Shown: positions 25,715 to 33,896 of the stretch, one piece after another
Numbering within the stretch: position 1 is the first letter of the stretch
Layout of the letters: every line of letters begins with the position of its first letter
Assembly: GCA_913055685.1 (NCBI GenBank)
Contig: CAJXKC010000002.1
Span: 620,001 to 684,000 of the forward strand
Length of the DNA: 64,000 nucleotides
Source: an uncultured Flavobacteriales bacterium
GTDB lineage: Bacteria > Bacteroidota > Bacteroidia > Flavobacteriales > Schleiferiaceae
Direction: 5' to 3'
Made by a program: the position numbers and the translations under genes
Notes under the pieces: model-generated
Databases searched by the model: none
The model's input: only the letters and a program-made list of their open reading frames with translations
Told to the model about the DNA's origin: nothing

Positions 25715-26581
25715 ATGGCTTGGGACTTAAACTACGCATCAGTTAGTCAAGTGGGACGCCGTCAAAGCAATCAGGATGCTTGCTTTGCAGAGCAACTCAC
25801 CTCAGATATTTATTTATTTGCCGTTGCCGACGGCATGGGTGGCGCCAATGGTGGCGAAACCGCTAGTGCCATGGTCATTGAAACCATGAAGGCGGTGGTA
25901 ATGGAGGAAATTGGGGATCTTTACGAAGACCCAAAGCACCTGCGAAATTGCCTAGAAAAAGTGGTGAGCACTTGCCAAACTAAATTGGCCGAAGCAGGAG
26001 AAGAAAATGAAAACCTCAGAGGCATGGGTACTACCCTAGTAGCTTTGCTTATAGTAGAGGACAATTTTTGCTACTGTAATATCGGCGACAGCCGGATATA
26101 CCAATACGATCAGCGCGGCCTGCGTCAGCTCACCACAGACCACAGCTTGGTTCAAGAAACCTTAAGTAAGGCGGATGGTGTTCCCGTGCCCGAAGATTTT
26201 TTACGTCGACATGATCACATTATTACCCGTGTTTTAAATGGTGGTGATGATTTGGCCGATTTAAGCGATGTAAAAAGTATTAGCGGCGAATTGAAGGAAA
26301 AGACCTCCTTCCTACTCTGTTCGGACGGACTCATTTTAGATAAAATTAACGAGCCTAGCTATATCAGCGATAGCTTAAAAAATGAGCAAGCTAGTCCGGT
26401 CGAAAAATGCAACTACCTCTCTAATTACGCCTATGATAAAGGCTCAAATGACAATATCACCCTGGTTATTGTCGACCTCAAGTCCACGGAAAAAAGTGGT
26501 GAAACCATTGAGATCTCTAGTAAAACTTCGGATGAAGTAACGGAACCTCTCGATAAAACCACGCAAATTAGATTGAATTAG
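25715..26581 (+). CDS. PP2C-family serine/threonine protein phosphatase
   Basis: A 288-residue cytosolic metal-dependent phosphatase (PPM/PP2C, Stp/PrpC/PppA type). All metal-binding motifs are seen: RRQSNQD (Asp21), VADGMGG (Asp39-Gly40), GMGTT, NIGDSRIYQY, TTDHSLV, LLCSDGL and GSNDNIT. The C-terminal tail (about 262-288) is rich in Thr and Ser and ends DKTTQIRLN; Thr282 has Ile at +3 and could be a phosphosite read by an FHA domain. It lies five bases after the FHA gene and four bases before the kinase, so it is the natural counter-enzyme to that kinase. Confidence 0.93.
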   Translation: MAWDLNYASVSQVGRRQSNQDACFAEQLTSDIYLFAVADGMGGANGGETASAMVIETMKAVVMEEIGDLYEDPKHLRNCLEKVVSTCQTKLAEAGEENENLRGMGTTLVALLIVEDNFCYCNIGDSRIYQYDQRGLRQLTTDHSLVQETLSKADGVPVPEDFLRRHDHIITRVLNGGDDLADLSDVKSISGELKEKTSFLLCSDGLILDKINEPSYISDSLKNEQASPVEKCNYLSNYAYDKGSNDNITLVIVDLKSTEKSGETIEISSKTSDEVTEPLDKTTQIRLN

Positions 26582-26585
26582 TACT

Positions 26586-28706
26586 ATGTCATTCACGGGT
26601 TTCGATAATCACATTAAAGAGGTATTAGCCGATCGCTATGAAGTATTAAATCTTCAAGGAAAGGGCGGTATGGCTAATGTATATCGGGCAATCCAAATTG
26701 GCCTCGACCGCGAGGTAGCCATTAAGGTAATTCACCCGAGTTTAGTTAATGATGAGGACACTATAAAGCGCTTTAAGCTGGAAGCGAAAAGTGCCGCAAA
26801 ACTCTCGCATCCCAATATTATAACGGTATACGATGTGGGTGAAGCGGGTGAAATCGTTTACATCTGTTTAGAGTTTTTAGATGGAACCGACCTGGCCCAT
26901 CTCATTCGCGAGCAGGGACGATTGAGAGTAGACCAGCTACTTACCATTATGGTCCCTATTGCCTCGGCTTTAGCAGAAATCCACGACCACTCTTTAATTC
27001 ACCGTGATATAAAGAGCTCCAATATCTTTATTACCAAACGGGGCAAGCCTATTCTTCTAGATTTTGGCATTGCTACCTTTAAGGAAAGTTCATCCGGTAC
27101 CACCTTACCGGGAACGGTTATTGGTACTCCCGAATACATGAGTCCGGAGCAAGCTAATGGCCGTTCAGTTGGACCAGAAAGTGATATCTATTCCTTAGGA
27201 ATTGTAATGTTCCAATGTCTTAGTGGTAATGTGCCTTTCGCGGGTGACTCCCCTATTTCTACATTGGTAAAAATTTCACAGGGGATAATGCCTGAGCTCG
27301 ATCAACAGAGTTTGGAAATCCCGCAATGGCTTTATGACATTGTAATGAAGTGTTTGGCTAAAGATCCGGAGAACCGCTTCCGCTCGGCCAATGATCTTCT
27401 CAATAGCCTAAAAGCCAAGAAAATTGTCGAAACGGCGATAAACCCTAAGGGTAAAACGGCCAATTATGATGCCGAGATATTAGAGTTAAACTCCAAACTC
27501 AATCATTCTATTAGTATCGATGAGCGCATTGAAGTATTGCAAGGCAGCGCCCAAACGATCCGCGAAATTTATCGCTTAGATGAGGAGATTGAATACCTCA
27601 CTAAGATTAAAAAATTTCAGGCCGACCTTAACAAGAAGTACCAAGATGCAAAGCTCACCATTGAAAAAAGCATTGACTTCTTAAAAACCCGCTCCTTTGA
27701 TGAAGTGATCCATCAGAGTCAAAATTTGGGTAATAATTACTCCAACATTGCTTTTTACAATCAATACAGCTCTATTTACAGCCTGGCCAACCGCCTAAAA
27801 GAAATTGAAGAGCTATTACCGAAACTGAAGTCATCCGAGAATTTTCAGAAAAGCTCTGAGAACTTTATCAAAGTACTTTTCCTTATCAGCAGCTCTATTG
27901 AGCAGATAAAGAACTTCGACTTCGTAGGTAAAGAGGATCAACAAGAAATCTTGCAAAATACCCTGCATTACAATGACCTTTTCCATGAGGCCATTATCGA
28001 GCATATCAAAAATGATAAGGTGGAGAACTCCGAGAAAAAACCTATCATTCACCTCTTGCTCGAAACGATAAAGATACAGGGGGAAGATCTCGCCCGTAAT
28101 AAGGAATTGAAGGACTTATTAATCGACTTAAACAATCAATACGTTTATAAGAATAATAAACTCTTCCGAATCGCTAAGCCTAGCGACAAAGAGGAACAAA
28201 TGGACTCCAAAGCTGTTGCAAAAGAGCCACTTAAACCCTTAAACTTCAATCAGGAGTTTAATGACATTATTAATGAGGAGTTCTTGAAACAGACCGCAGT
28301 AAAAGATTTTCTATCTACTCCGAATTCCGAAATTGCGGAACAGACTTTAAATCGTATCATATACCTCTTCTACTCACCTAAAGTGAAGAACAATGGCTAT
28401 CAAATTCTGATGAAATTGGGAAGGGAAATGATCGACCATCACAAGAAGCGTTATGGCAAATTCGAAAAATTCCAATTAGGAGAAGAGGTCTTAGGCTTTG
28501 ACGAAATCAACAAGGAGTTTGACCTCGATACCGCTGGGGCCGTCAAGAAATGGGATACCACCATCAAGGAGTATCTGCAAAAATTAAAGGGTCAGCGTGA
28601 CTTAATTTCCGATGAGCAGTTAAATACGGTTCTTAATCAGACCTCCACTAAATTACTCAATCAGTTCAAGAATTATTTCGCACATACGCTTCTAAAAGAG
28701 GTGTAG
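26586..28706 (+). CDS. Soluble Hanks-type serine/threonine protein kinase with long helical C-terminus
   Basis: A 706-residue kinase with a catalytic domain at about 18-280. Motifs are intact: glycine loop GKGGMANV (25-32), Lys47 in VAIK, catalytic HRDIKSSN (139-146, Asp141), DFG with Asp159, activation segment GTPEYMSPEQ and DIYSLG. No transmembrane helix or PASTA repeat follows, unlike PknB; instead about 420 residues of predicted helix and coiled coil fill the C-terminus. The kinase probably acts in the cytosol on the FHA proteins and the membrane linker protein. Signal input is unknown. It closes the FHA-phosphatase-kinase operon; no terminator with a T-run is seen in the 106 bases that follow. 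Confidence 0.93.
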   Translation: MSFTGFDNHIKEVLADRYEVLNLQGKGGMANVYRAIQIGLDREVAIKVIHPSLVNDEDTIKRFKLEAKSAAKLSHPNIITVYDVGEAGEIVYICLEFLDGTDLAHLIREQGRLRVDQLLTIMVPIASALAEIHDHSLIHRDIKSSNIFITKRGKPILLDFGIATFKESSSGTTLPGTVIGTPEYMSPEQANGRSVGPESDIYSLGIVMFQCLSGNVPFAGDSPISTLVKISQGIMPELDQQSLEIPQWLYDIVMKCLAKDPENRFRSANDLLNSLKAKKIVETAINPKGKTANYDAEILELNSKLNHSISIDERIEVLQGSAQTIREIYRLDEEIEYLTKIKKFQADLNKKYQDAKLTIEKSIDFLKTRSFDEVIHQSQNLGNNYSNIAFYNQYSSIYSLANRLKEIEELLPKLKSSENFQKSSENFIKVLFLISSSIEQIKNFDFVGKEDQQEILQNTLHYNDLFHEAIIEHIKNDKVENSEKKPIIHLLLETIKIQGEDLARNKELKDLLIDLNNQYVYKNNKLFRIAKPSDKEEQMDSKAVAKEPLKPLNFNQEFNDIINEEFLKQTAVKDFLSTPNSEIAEQTLNRIIYLFYSPKVKNNGYQILMKLGREMIDHHKKRYGKFEKFQLGEEVLGFDEINKEFDLDTAGAVKKWDTTIKEYLQKLKGQRDLISDEQLNTVLNQTSTKLLNQFKNYFAHTLLKEV

Positions 28707-28812
28707 TAAGGCTTTTAGCTTGTTGATTTTTCTAGCTGCTCTCAGATTTTAGTCTATGAGAAGCATTTTTTGCATCTAATAATTTACCTTAGACCAGCAA
28801 TAGTCACTTGAG

Positions 28813-30288
28813 GTGAAAGCCATATCAGAACAGGAAATACAGAAGCTTTTTTTAGAAAGTATGGATGTCGCCCTTTGGGAGTGGGACATTATTACCGGCC
28901 TTTCTAAGTGGAGCGACGACTATTTGCATCATTTAGGTTATGAAAGAGGAGAAGTTCCTGAGGAGCATGACTTTTTTATAAATCAGTTGCTTCATCCTAA
29001 TCACCGCGCCTATTACGAGCAAACTATTCAAGAATACTTCCAGAAGAAGAAGCACTTTAGCATTGAAGTTCTCCTGAAGACCAAAGTGCGCTCCTACCGC
29101 TGGTTTAAAATTAATGGCAAGGCTATCTTCGATCAAGGTTCCCCAAAATATATGGTGGGCAGTCTCGAAGACATTAATATTCGAAAAACGGTGGAAATAG
29201 ACCGCCGCATGCAAGAGCTGATCTTAGAGGAAGTTGCAGAAGTTGCAGGCATTGGTGTATGGGAAGCGCAATTAGCTAGTGAAGTAGTTCATTGGTCTAA
29301 AGAGGTTTACCGTATTCACGAACTAAATGAGGAAGAATCACTAACCTTGGATAAGGCCTTTTCGTATTACTTGCCTGAATCGCAAGAACAAATACGTATC
29401 TCCTTTCTAAACACTTTGCGTAATAAGGAATCTTACGACCTTATCGTTCAAATTAAAACACAAAAGGGAAATATTCGCTGGATACGCAGTATTTGCAAGC
29501 CTCTACTCGATGACCGAGGCGAAATCATTAAGCTGCGTGGGATTATCCAGGATATCGACGAAATGATGCGCGAGCAAAAAATGCAAGAGCGCAAAAGCGA
29601 GCTTATTCAAGATCAGAATGACCGCTTAATGAATTTTGCCCACATCGTATCGCATAACCTACGAAGTCATGCCAGTAACTTAAGTGGTCTAACTCATCTT
29701 TTAGCGGATCCGCAATTTCAAGAAAACGACTTTAATGAAATCGTAAACCACCTTGGTAATGTAAGCTTAGACTTAAGCAAAACAATTGACGAGCTTAGCG
29801 AATTGGTGCAGGTACAAACCAAAGTGGTTAGCCAGCGACAGTACCAAGATTTTCAAAAGGTTTTGGACACTGTTAAGATCATTTTGAAGCATGAAATTGA
29901 GATTCATAATGTTTGCTTTAAAACCGATTTTAGAGTAGCTGGGGTAGTCTTTGTCCCCTCCTACCTCAGTAGTATATTCCTCAACTTAATTAGCAATGCG
30001 ATTAAATATCGAAAAGTCGATCAAAAGGAAGTAATTATTGAGTTAAGGTCCTTCGAAGAAGACCAGCACATCGTTTTGGAAGTTGAAGACTTTGGTCGGG
30101 GAATCGATCTAAAGAAATACGGGTCCAAAGTTTTTGGACTTTATGAGACTTTCCATTACCACAGCGATTCACGCGGGGTTGGCTTATATCTAGTAAAAAA
30201 CCAGCTGCGCAGCCAAAAAGCAGAAATTAGTGTAAGTAGTGATGTAGATAAGGGCACTTGTTTCCGGATCGATTTCGCTAAGGAATAA
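28813..30288 (+). CDS. PAS-PAS sensor histidine kinase (soluble)
   Basis: A 491-residue cytosolic histidine kinase. Two PAS domains (about 12-130 and 140-260) are followed by the phosphoacceptor helix with His281 in FAHIVSHNLRSHASN and an ATPase domain (NLISNAIKYRK, FGRGIDL, RGVGLYLVKN). The only usable start before the first domain is GTG at 28813, because TAG at 28801 closes the frame. The family's usual proline after the acceptor motif (HNLRAP or HELRTP) is replaced by Ser-His. There are no transmembrane segments and no adjacent response regulator, so it is an orphan. It resembles the kinase at 40585-42084 in domain order and end region. Confidence 0.85.
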   Translation: MKAISEQEIQKLFLESMDVALWEWDIITGLSKWSDDYLHHLGYERGEVPEEHDFFINQLLHPNHRAYYEQTIQEYFQKKKHFSIEVLLKTKVRSYRWFKINGKAIFDQGSPKYMVGSLEDINIRKTVEIDRRMQELILEEVAEVAGIGVWEAQLASEVVHWSKEVYRIHELNEEESLTLDKAFSYYLPESQEQIRISFLNTLRNKESYDLIVQIKTQKGNIRWIRSICKPLLDDRGEIIKLRGIIQDIDEMMREQKMQERKSELIQDQNDRLMNFAHIVSHNLRSHASNLSGLTHLLADPQFQENDFNEIVNHLGNVSLDLSKTIDELSELVQVQTKVVSQRQYQDFQKVLDTVKIILKHEIEIHNVCFKTDFRVAGVVFVPSYLSSIFLNLISNAIKYRKVDQKEVIIELRSFEEDQHIVLEVEDFGRGIDLKKYGSKVFGLYETFHYHSDSRGVGLYLVKNQLRSQKAEISVSSDVDKGTCFRIDFAKE

Positions 30289-30296
30289 AGCATATG

Positions 30297-30321
30297 TTTC
30301 CCCGATAAAAAAGCGGGGAAA
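30297..30321. other. Perfect hairpin between histidine kinase and AraC-type regulator
   Basis: TTTCCCCG at 30297-30304 pairs perfectly with CGGGGAAA at 30314-30321 around a nine-base A-rich loop. It lies nine bases beyond the kinase stop, so it could end the kinase transcript, but no T-run follows on either strand. It may be an mRNA end-protecting stem rather than a true terminator. Confidence 0.45.
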
Positions 30322-30360
30322 TCCATTAAAAGCCGAGAGAAAATTATTCTAAATTCGCTC

Positions 30361-32157
30361 GTGCCTCAATTTCAAACCTCCATAGCCGTACTACCTTTTC
30401 AGGTTAAAGCCAAATCAGCTAAGGATTTGCTTTACTTAGGAGAAGGCCTAAGCGAGGAAATCATTCAGGCCTTAAGCCGCATTCCACAACTAAAAGTATG
30501 TTCGCGTCGCTCAAGTTTTAATCCGAAACTGGAAGAGCTATCCCTCTCGGAAATTGGAAAAACCTTAGCGGTTAAAAACCTATTAGAAGGCAGTATTGAA
30601 TTACTAGGTGAAGCAATAAAAATCCGTGCTTCTCTAATTAACGTTGAAGATGATCATACTTTTTGGTCGCATTCATGGCAGCGCGCGGTGGAGCAACTTT
30701 TTGAACTTGAAGACGAAATTAGCCTGGAGATTGCAGACCAATTACGAGAGCAATTTGGCCACCTCGATATTGAAGAACACCTGGTGCAGGCACAAACAGA
30801 AAATACTGAAGCCTTTCAATACTACCTAAAAGCTAAATACCATTTTAACCGCTGGAACCCCAAGGATGTCCATCTTTCTATCAACTATTTTCAAAAGGCA
30901 ATTGAAATAGACAAAGAATATACTGATGCGCATACTGGCATGGCTGATGCCTATGGATTCTTAGCCACCGCTGGTTTCGCAGACCCCATTGAATCTTGGG
31001 CAAAGGCTAAGGATGCTATGGACTTTGTACATGTTCGGAAAGCCAATGATCCGAGTTTAAATTATCAATTGGCCAATTACTACTTTTTTGTGGAGGCCTC
31101 TTATTCCTTAGCCTATAAGTATGGGAAGCGCGCTATTGCTGAACAGCTCAATTACCCAGAAGGCCAGCAGTTTATGGCTTTTTTAGAACTTTTACGCGGT
31201 CGTCATCAAGAGGCTAAAACCTATTTGCACTATGCATTGGCAATTGACCCCATTAATCCTGAAAGTCGCTTTTACGCTGCTTATTTCGAATATCGCAGCA
31301 GTAATTTTTCTCAAGCCATAAAGATATGTGAGGAGCTTTTGTCCGAAAACCCTCAAAACCTGCCGGCCCTTATTGTGCGTTATTATGCCCTCATTGCCTC
31401 CGGACAACAAGAACAGGCTAAAAAGGAGCTAAGTGAACTCCCCGAAGCTTGGATTATGCCCGATGAACGCATGGGACTTAGCATTTTATGCGATGTTCAT
31501 GGCAAACAGCAAGATGAATACGAAGGCTTATCAGAGTACATCCAAATGGCTGAGACTAACCAGTCGCCTCAAAGTCATGCATACCTCTACCTCATATACG
31601 CCCGATTAGGGAGAAATGACGAAGCCTTTAGCCTTTTGGAAAAACTATTCGAACATAAGTCCTCCATCCTGCTACTTAATTTCAATGACCCTTTAGCAAA
31701 ACCATTACAGTCTGATCCGCGCTTTCCAGAACTACTCCAAAGAATATATGCACTGAATGAAGATGCATCCATTAAAGCAAAAGCAAAGAAAAGTAGTCGA
31801 TTGGACTTGCAGGAACAGGCCGGCTTAAATACAGAATTGGAAAAACTATTAAAAGCAGAGCAAATCTATTTAGAACCATCGCTTAGCTTAAGGTCATTGG
31901 CGGCTAAGCTGCAAGTTCATCCTAATCAACTTTCCTGGTACTTAAATGAAGGCTTAGGTTCCAATTTCAACGATTATATCAATAAACATCGCTTAGAACA
32001 TTTTAAGGAATTAGCTCTAGATCCCGCGAATAGTCACATCTCCTTATTAGGGCTCGCATACGAAAGTGGCTTTAACTCTAAGTCAGTTTTTAATGCAAGC
32101 TTTAAAAAACATTACGGCTTAACCCCAAGTAAATACCTGGCTCAGCTCAAAAATTAG
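30361..32157 (+). CDS. AraC-family regulator fused to TolB-like and TPR regions
   Basis: A 598-residue soluble regulator that starts with GTG. The N-terminus (about 5-140) matches the TolB/FlgO-like segment that precedes TPRs in adenylate-cyclase-like proteins (TSIAVLPFQV, GLSEEIIQAL, LLEGSIE). TPR-like helices follow at about 150-450. The last about 100 residues are an AraC DNA-binding domain (SLRSLAAKLQVHPNQLSWYL, then LAYESGFNSKSVFNASFKKH and GLTPSKYL). TPR regions probably act in ligand or self-association. A tandem 13-base repeat lies immediately downstream, before the oxidoreductase operon, and is the likely target. The start sits four bases after a TAAATTCG element, so the mRNA could be nearly leaderless (inference). 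Confidence 0.83.
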   Translation: MPQFQTSIAVLPFQVKAKSAKDLLYLGEGLSEEIIQALSRIPQLKVCSRRSSFNPKLEELSLSEIGKTLAVKNLLEGSIELLGEAIKIRASLINVEDDHTFWSHSWQRAVEQLFELEDEISLEIADQLREQFGHLDIEEHLVQAQTENTEAFQYYLKAKYHFNRWNPKDVHLSINYFQKAIEIDKEYTDAHTGMADAYGFLATAGFADPIESWAKAKDAMDFVHVRKANDPSLNYQLANYYFFVEASYSLAYKYGKRAIAEQLNYPEGQQFMAFLELLRGRHQEAKTYLHYALAIDPINPESRFYAAYFEYRSSNFSQAIKICEELLSENPQNLPALIVRYYALIASGQQEQAKKELSELPEAWIMPDERMGLSILCDVHGKQQDEYEGLSEYIQMAETNQSPQSHAYLYLIYARLGRNDEAFSLLEKLFEHKSSILLLNFNDPLAKPLQSDPRFPELLQRIYALNEDASIKAKAKKSSRLDLQEQAGLNTELEKLLKAEQIYLEPSLSLRSLAAKLQVHPNQLSWYLNEGLGSNFNDYINKHRLEHFKELALDPANSHISLLGLAYESGFNSKSVFNASFKKHYGLTPSKYLAQLKN

Positions 32158-32165
32158 TCGCGGTA

Positions 32166-32199
32166 TGAAATTCCGTACCTAGTACCTGAAATTCCGTAC
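32166..32199. promoter_or_regulatory. Tandem direct repeat, probable AraC-type operator
   Basis: TGAAATTCCGTAC occurs at 32166-32178 and again at 32187-32199. The period is 21 bases, two turns of the helix, so both copies face the same side of DNA. It begins nine bases after the stop of the AraC-type regulator and ends 48 bases before the ATG of the oxidoreductase, the position expected for an activator site. Spaced direct repeats are the usual operator form of AraC proteins. Confidence 0.65.
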
Positions 32200-32247
32200 T
32201 CCATCGTAATCAAAGTCTCGTCTATTTGCAATGTAATATTCAAGACT

Positions 32248-33240
32248 ATGAAAACTAAAACAATGAAAGCCGCTTGTGTAGAAGCGTATGGTGGTCCCGA
32301 ACAAATTCAAATTAAAAATATAGCGATACCCAAAGCCCATCGAGGAGAAGTTTTGGTTAAAGTACATGCTTCTTCTGCTACCACGGCCGATAGTATGATT
32401 CGTACTGGTAAACCTTATTTTGGCCGTCTTATCCTGGGTTTATTAAAGCCGAAATACCCGGTATCAGGAACAGGCTTTTCAGGCGAAGTAATTGCACTAG
32501 GTGAATCGGTACATAATTTTAAGCTGGGAGATCAGGTTTTTGGGGAAACTACTTTAAACTTTGGTACCAATGCCGAATACTTAAGTATTAAGGAAGCAGG
32601 CGTAATTCTTCCCAAACCAGAAAGCCTTAGTCACGAGGAGGCAGCAGTATTCTGCGATGGCCCCCTCACCTCTTATAATTTCCTAGTTTCATTAGCCCGA
32701 ATAAAGGCCGGACAAAAAGTGCTTATTAATGGTGCCGCAGGTTCCTTGGGTTCTGCAGCCGTGCAAATTGCCAACTATTATGGAGCAGAAGTCACTGCCC
32801 TGGCCAGTACCGAGAACTTCTCAAAGCTTAAGGAGCTGGGCGCGCATCACTGTGTAGATTACAAAACAACTGCCATCGAAAATCTTTCCGAACGCTTCGA
32901 TATCTTTTACGACACGGTAGGAAAAAGCTCGTTTAAGCAGGCCAAGAAAGTATTAAGCAAGGAAGGGCAGTATTACAGTCCGGTTCTAAACTTAAGTACA
33001 TTGGTGGACATGATCTGTACTAAGCTTTTTAAAGCCAAACAAAGAGCACACTTTGCTGCTACGGGTATGCTAAAGGACCCCGAATTAAAAGTAATGCTGG
33101 AAAAAGTACTTCAAATTCAAATTGCCGCTAAACTGAAAGTCCCAATTTTTCGCCAGTACCCACTTGAGAAGGTAGCTGAGGCGCACCGTTTACTTGCCTC
33201 TGGTACTAAAAAATTCAATCTAGTAATTAGAAATTTATAA
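32248..33240 (+). CDS. Zinc-independent MDR-family NAD(P)-dependent oxidoreductase
   Basis: A 330-residue cytosolic member of the medium-chain dehydrogenase/reductase superfamily, quinone-oxidoreductase-like. The GroES-like part covers about 1-130 (SGTGFSGEVIALG, FKLGDQVFGE); the Rossmann domain has the nucleotide loop INGAAGSLGSAAVQIA and continues to the C-terminus (KKFNLVIRNL). No zinc-binding cysteine cluster is present. ATG codons at 32248 and 32263 are both possible; the second sits right at the first strand. It is the first gene of a three-gene unit (two bases before the DUF4386 gene), probably controlled by the AraC-type protein upstream. The substrate is unknown, perhaps an enone or quinone. 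Confidence 0.88.
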   Translation: MKTKTMKAACVEAYGGPEQIQIKNIAIPKAHRGEVLVKVHASSATTADSMIRTGKPYFGRLILGLLKPKYPVSGTGFSGEVIALGESVHNFKLGDQVFGETTLNFGTNAEYLSIKEAGVILPKPESLSHEEAAVFCDGPLTSYNFLVSLARIKAGQKVLINGAAGSLGSAAVQIANYYGAEVTALASTENFSKLKELGAHHCVDYKTTAIENLSERFDIFYDTVGKSSFKQAKKVLSKEGQYYSPVLNLSTLVDMICTKLFKAKQRAHFAATGMLKDPELKVMLEKVLQIQIAAKLKVPIFRQYPLEKVAEAHRLLASGTKKFNLVIRNL

Positions 33241-33242
33241 GC

Positions 33243-33896
33243 ATGGAGAATCTAAATCAAAAGCTCGCAAAAGGCTCTGGCCTTTCCTTACTCCTAATGG
33301 CCCTTTTAGCCGGTCTTGCTTATGGCTATATACTCATGCAGTTTGGAACAGTTGAGACGGCCCTAAGTTGGCCCGATCAACAAGCTGCTTCTAGCCTTTT
33401 CGCACTGGGAATAATCAGTTGGTTTACAATTTTAGCTTTGGATCTATTTTTAAGCTATGCCTTTTACCGCTTGTACCCAAGTAAATTAGGACGTCTTAGC
33501 GCTTTAATGCGATTAATCTATTCCTTAGTACTGGGCTGGGCTTTGATTTCCTTAGTGAAAGCTTTTTACAGTTTAGGCGATCATACGGGACTTAGCGCAG
33601 TGTCGGCACATATTGAAACCTTCAATAATATCTGGTCTCAAGGTCTAATTATCTTTGGCGTCCATCTATTTTTACTAGCCGCTTTAGTGCCCCTCAAATG
33701 GCTAAAAGTCTTATTAGGCTTGGCGGGGATAAGTTACACTATTGTTCATGCCGGTCTCAATTATTGGCCCGAAGCCAATACTATTTTCCAAAGCTTGGAA
33801 ACGGCACTAGCCCTCCCCATGGCACTTGGAGAACTGAGCTTTGCCCTGGTTTTGCTCTTTAAACCAGTTTTACTTTTTCCTAAATTGAGCCGATGA
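33243..33896 (+). CDS. DUF4386-like integral membrane protein
   Basis: A 217-residue protein with about six transmembrane helices (for example LSLLLMALLAGLAYGYILM, FALGIISWFTILALDLFLS and LALPMALGELSFALVLLF). The pattern, including a conserved loop AFYRLYPSKLGRLSALM, matches the DUF4386 family, which has no known function. Its gene starts two bases after the oxidoreductase stop and overlaps the amidohydrolase start by four bases, so it belongs to their operon. Confidence 0.8.
   Translation: MENLNQKLAKGSGLSLLLMALLAGLAYGYILMQFGTVETALSWPDQQAASSLFALGIISWFTILALDLFLSYAFYRLYPSKLGRLSALMRLIYSLVLGWALISLVKAFYSLGDHTGLSAVSAHIETFNNIWSQGLIIFGVHLFLLAALVPLKWLKVLLGLAGISYTIVHAGLNYWPEANTIFQSLETALALPMALGELSFALVLLFKPVLLFPKLSR

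Noticed and set aside
5502-28706. Type VI secretion locus
   Set aside because: Kinase, PP2C, FHA and TagST-like genes are present but no sheath, tube, baseplate or ClpV gene is in the window.
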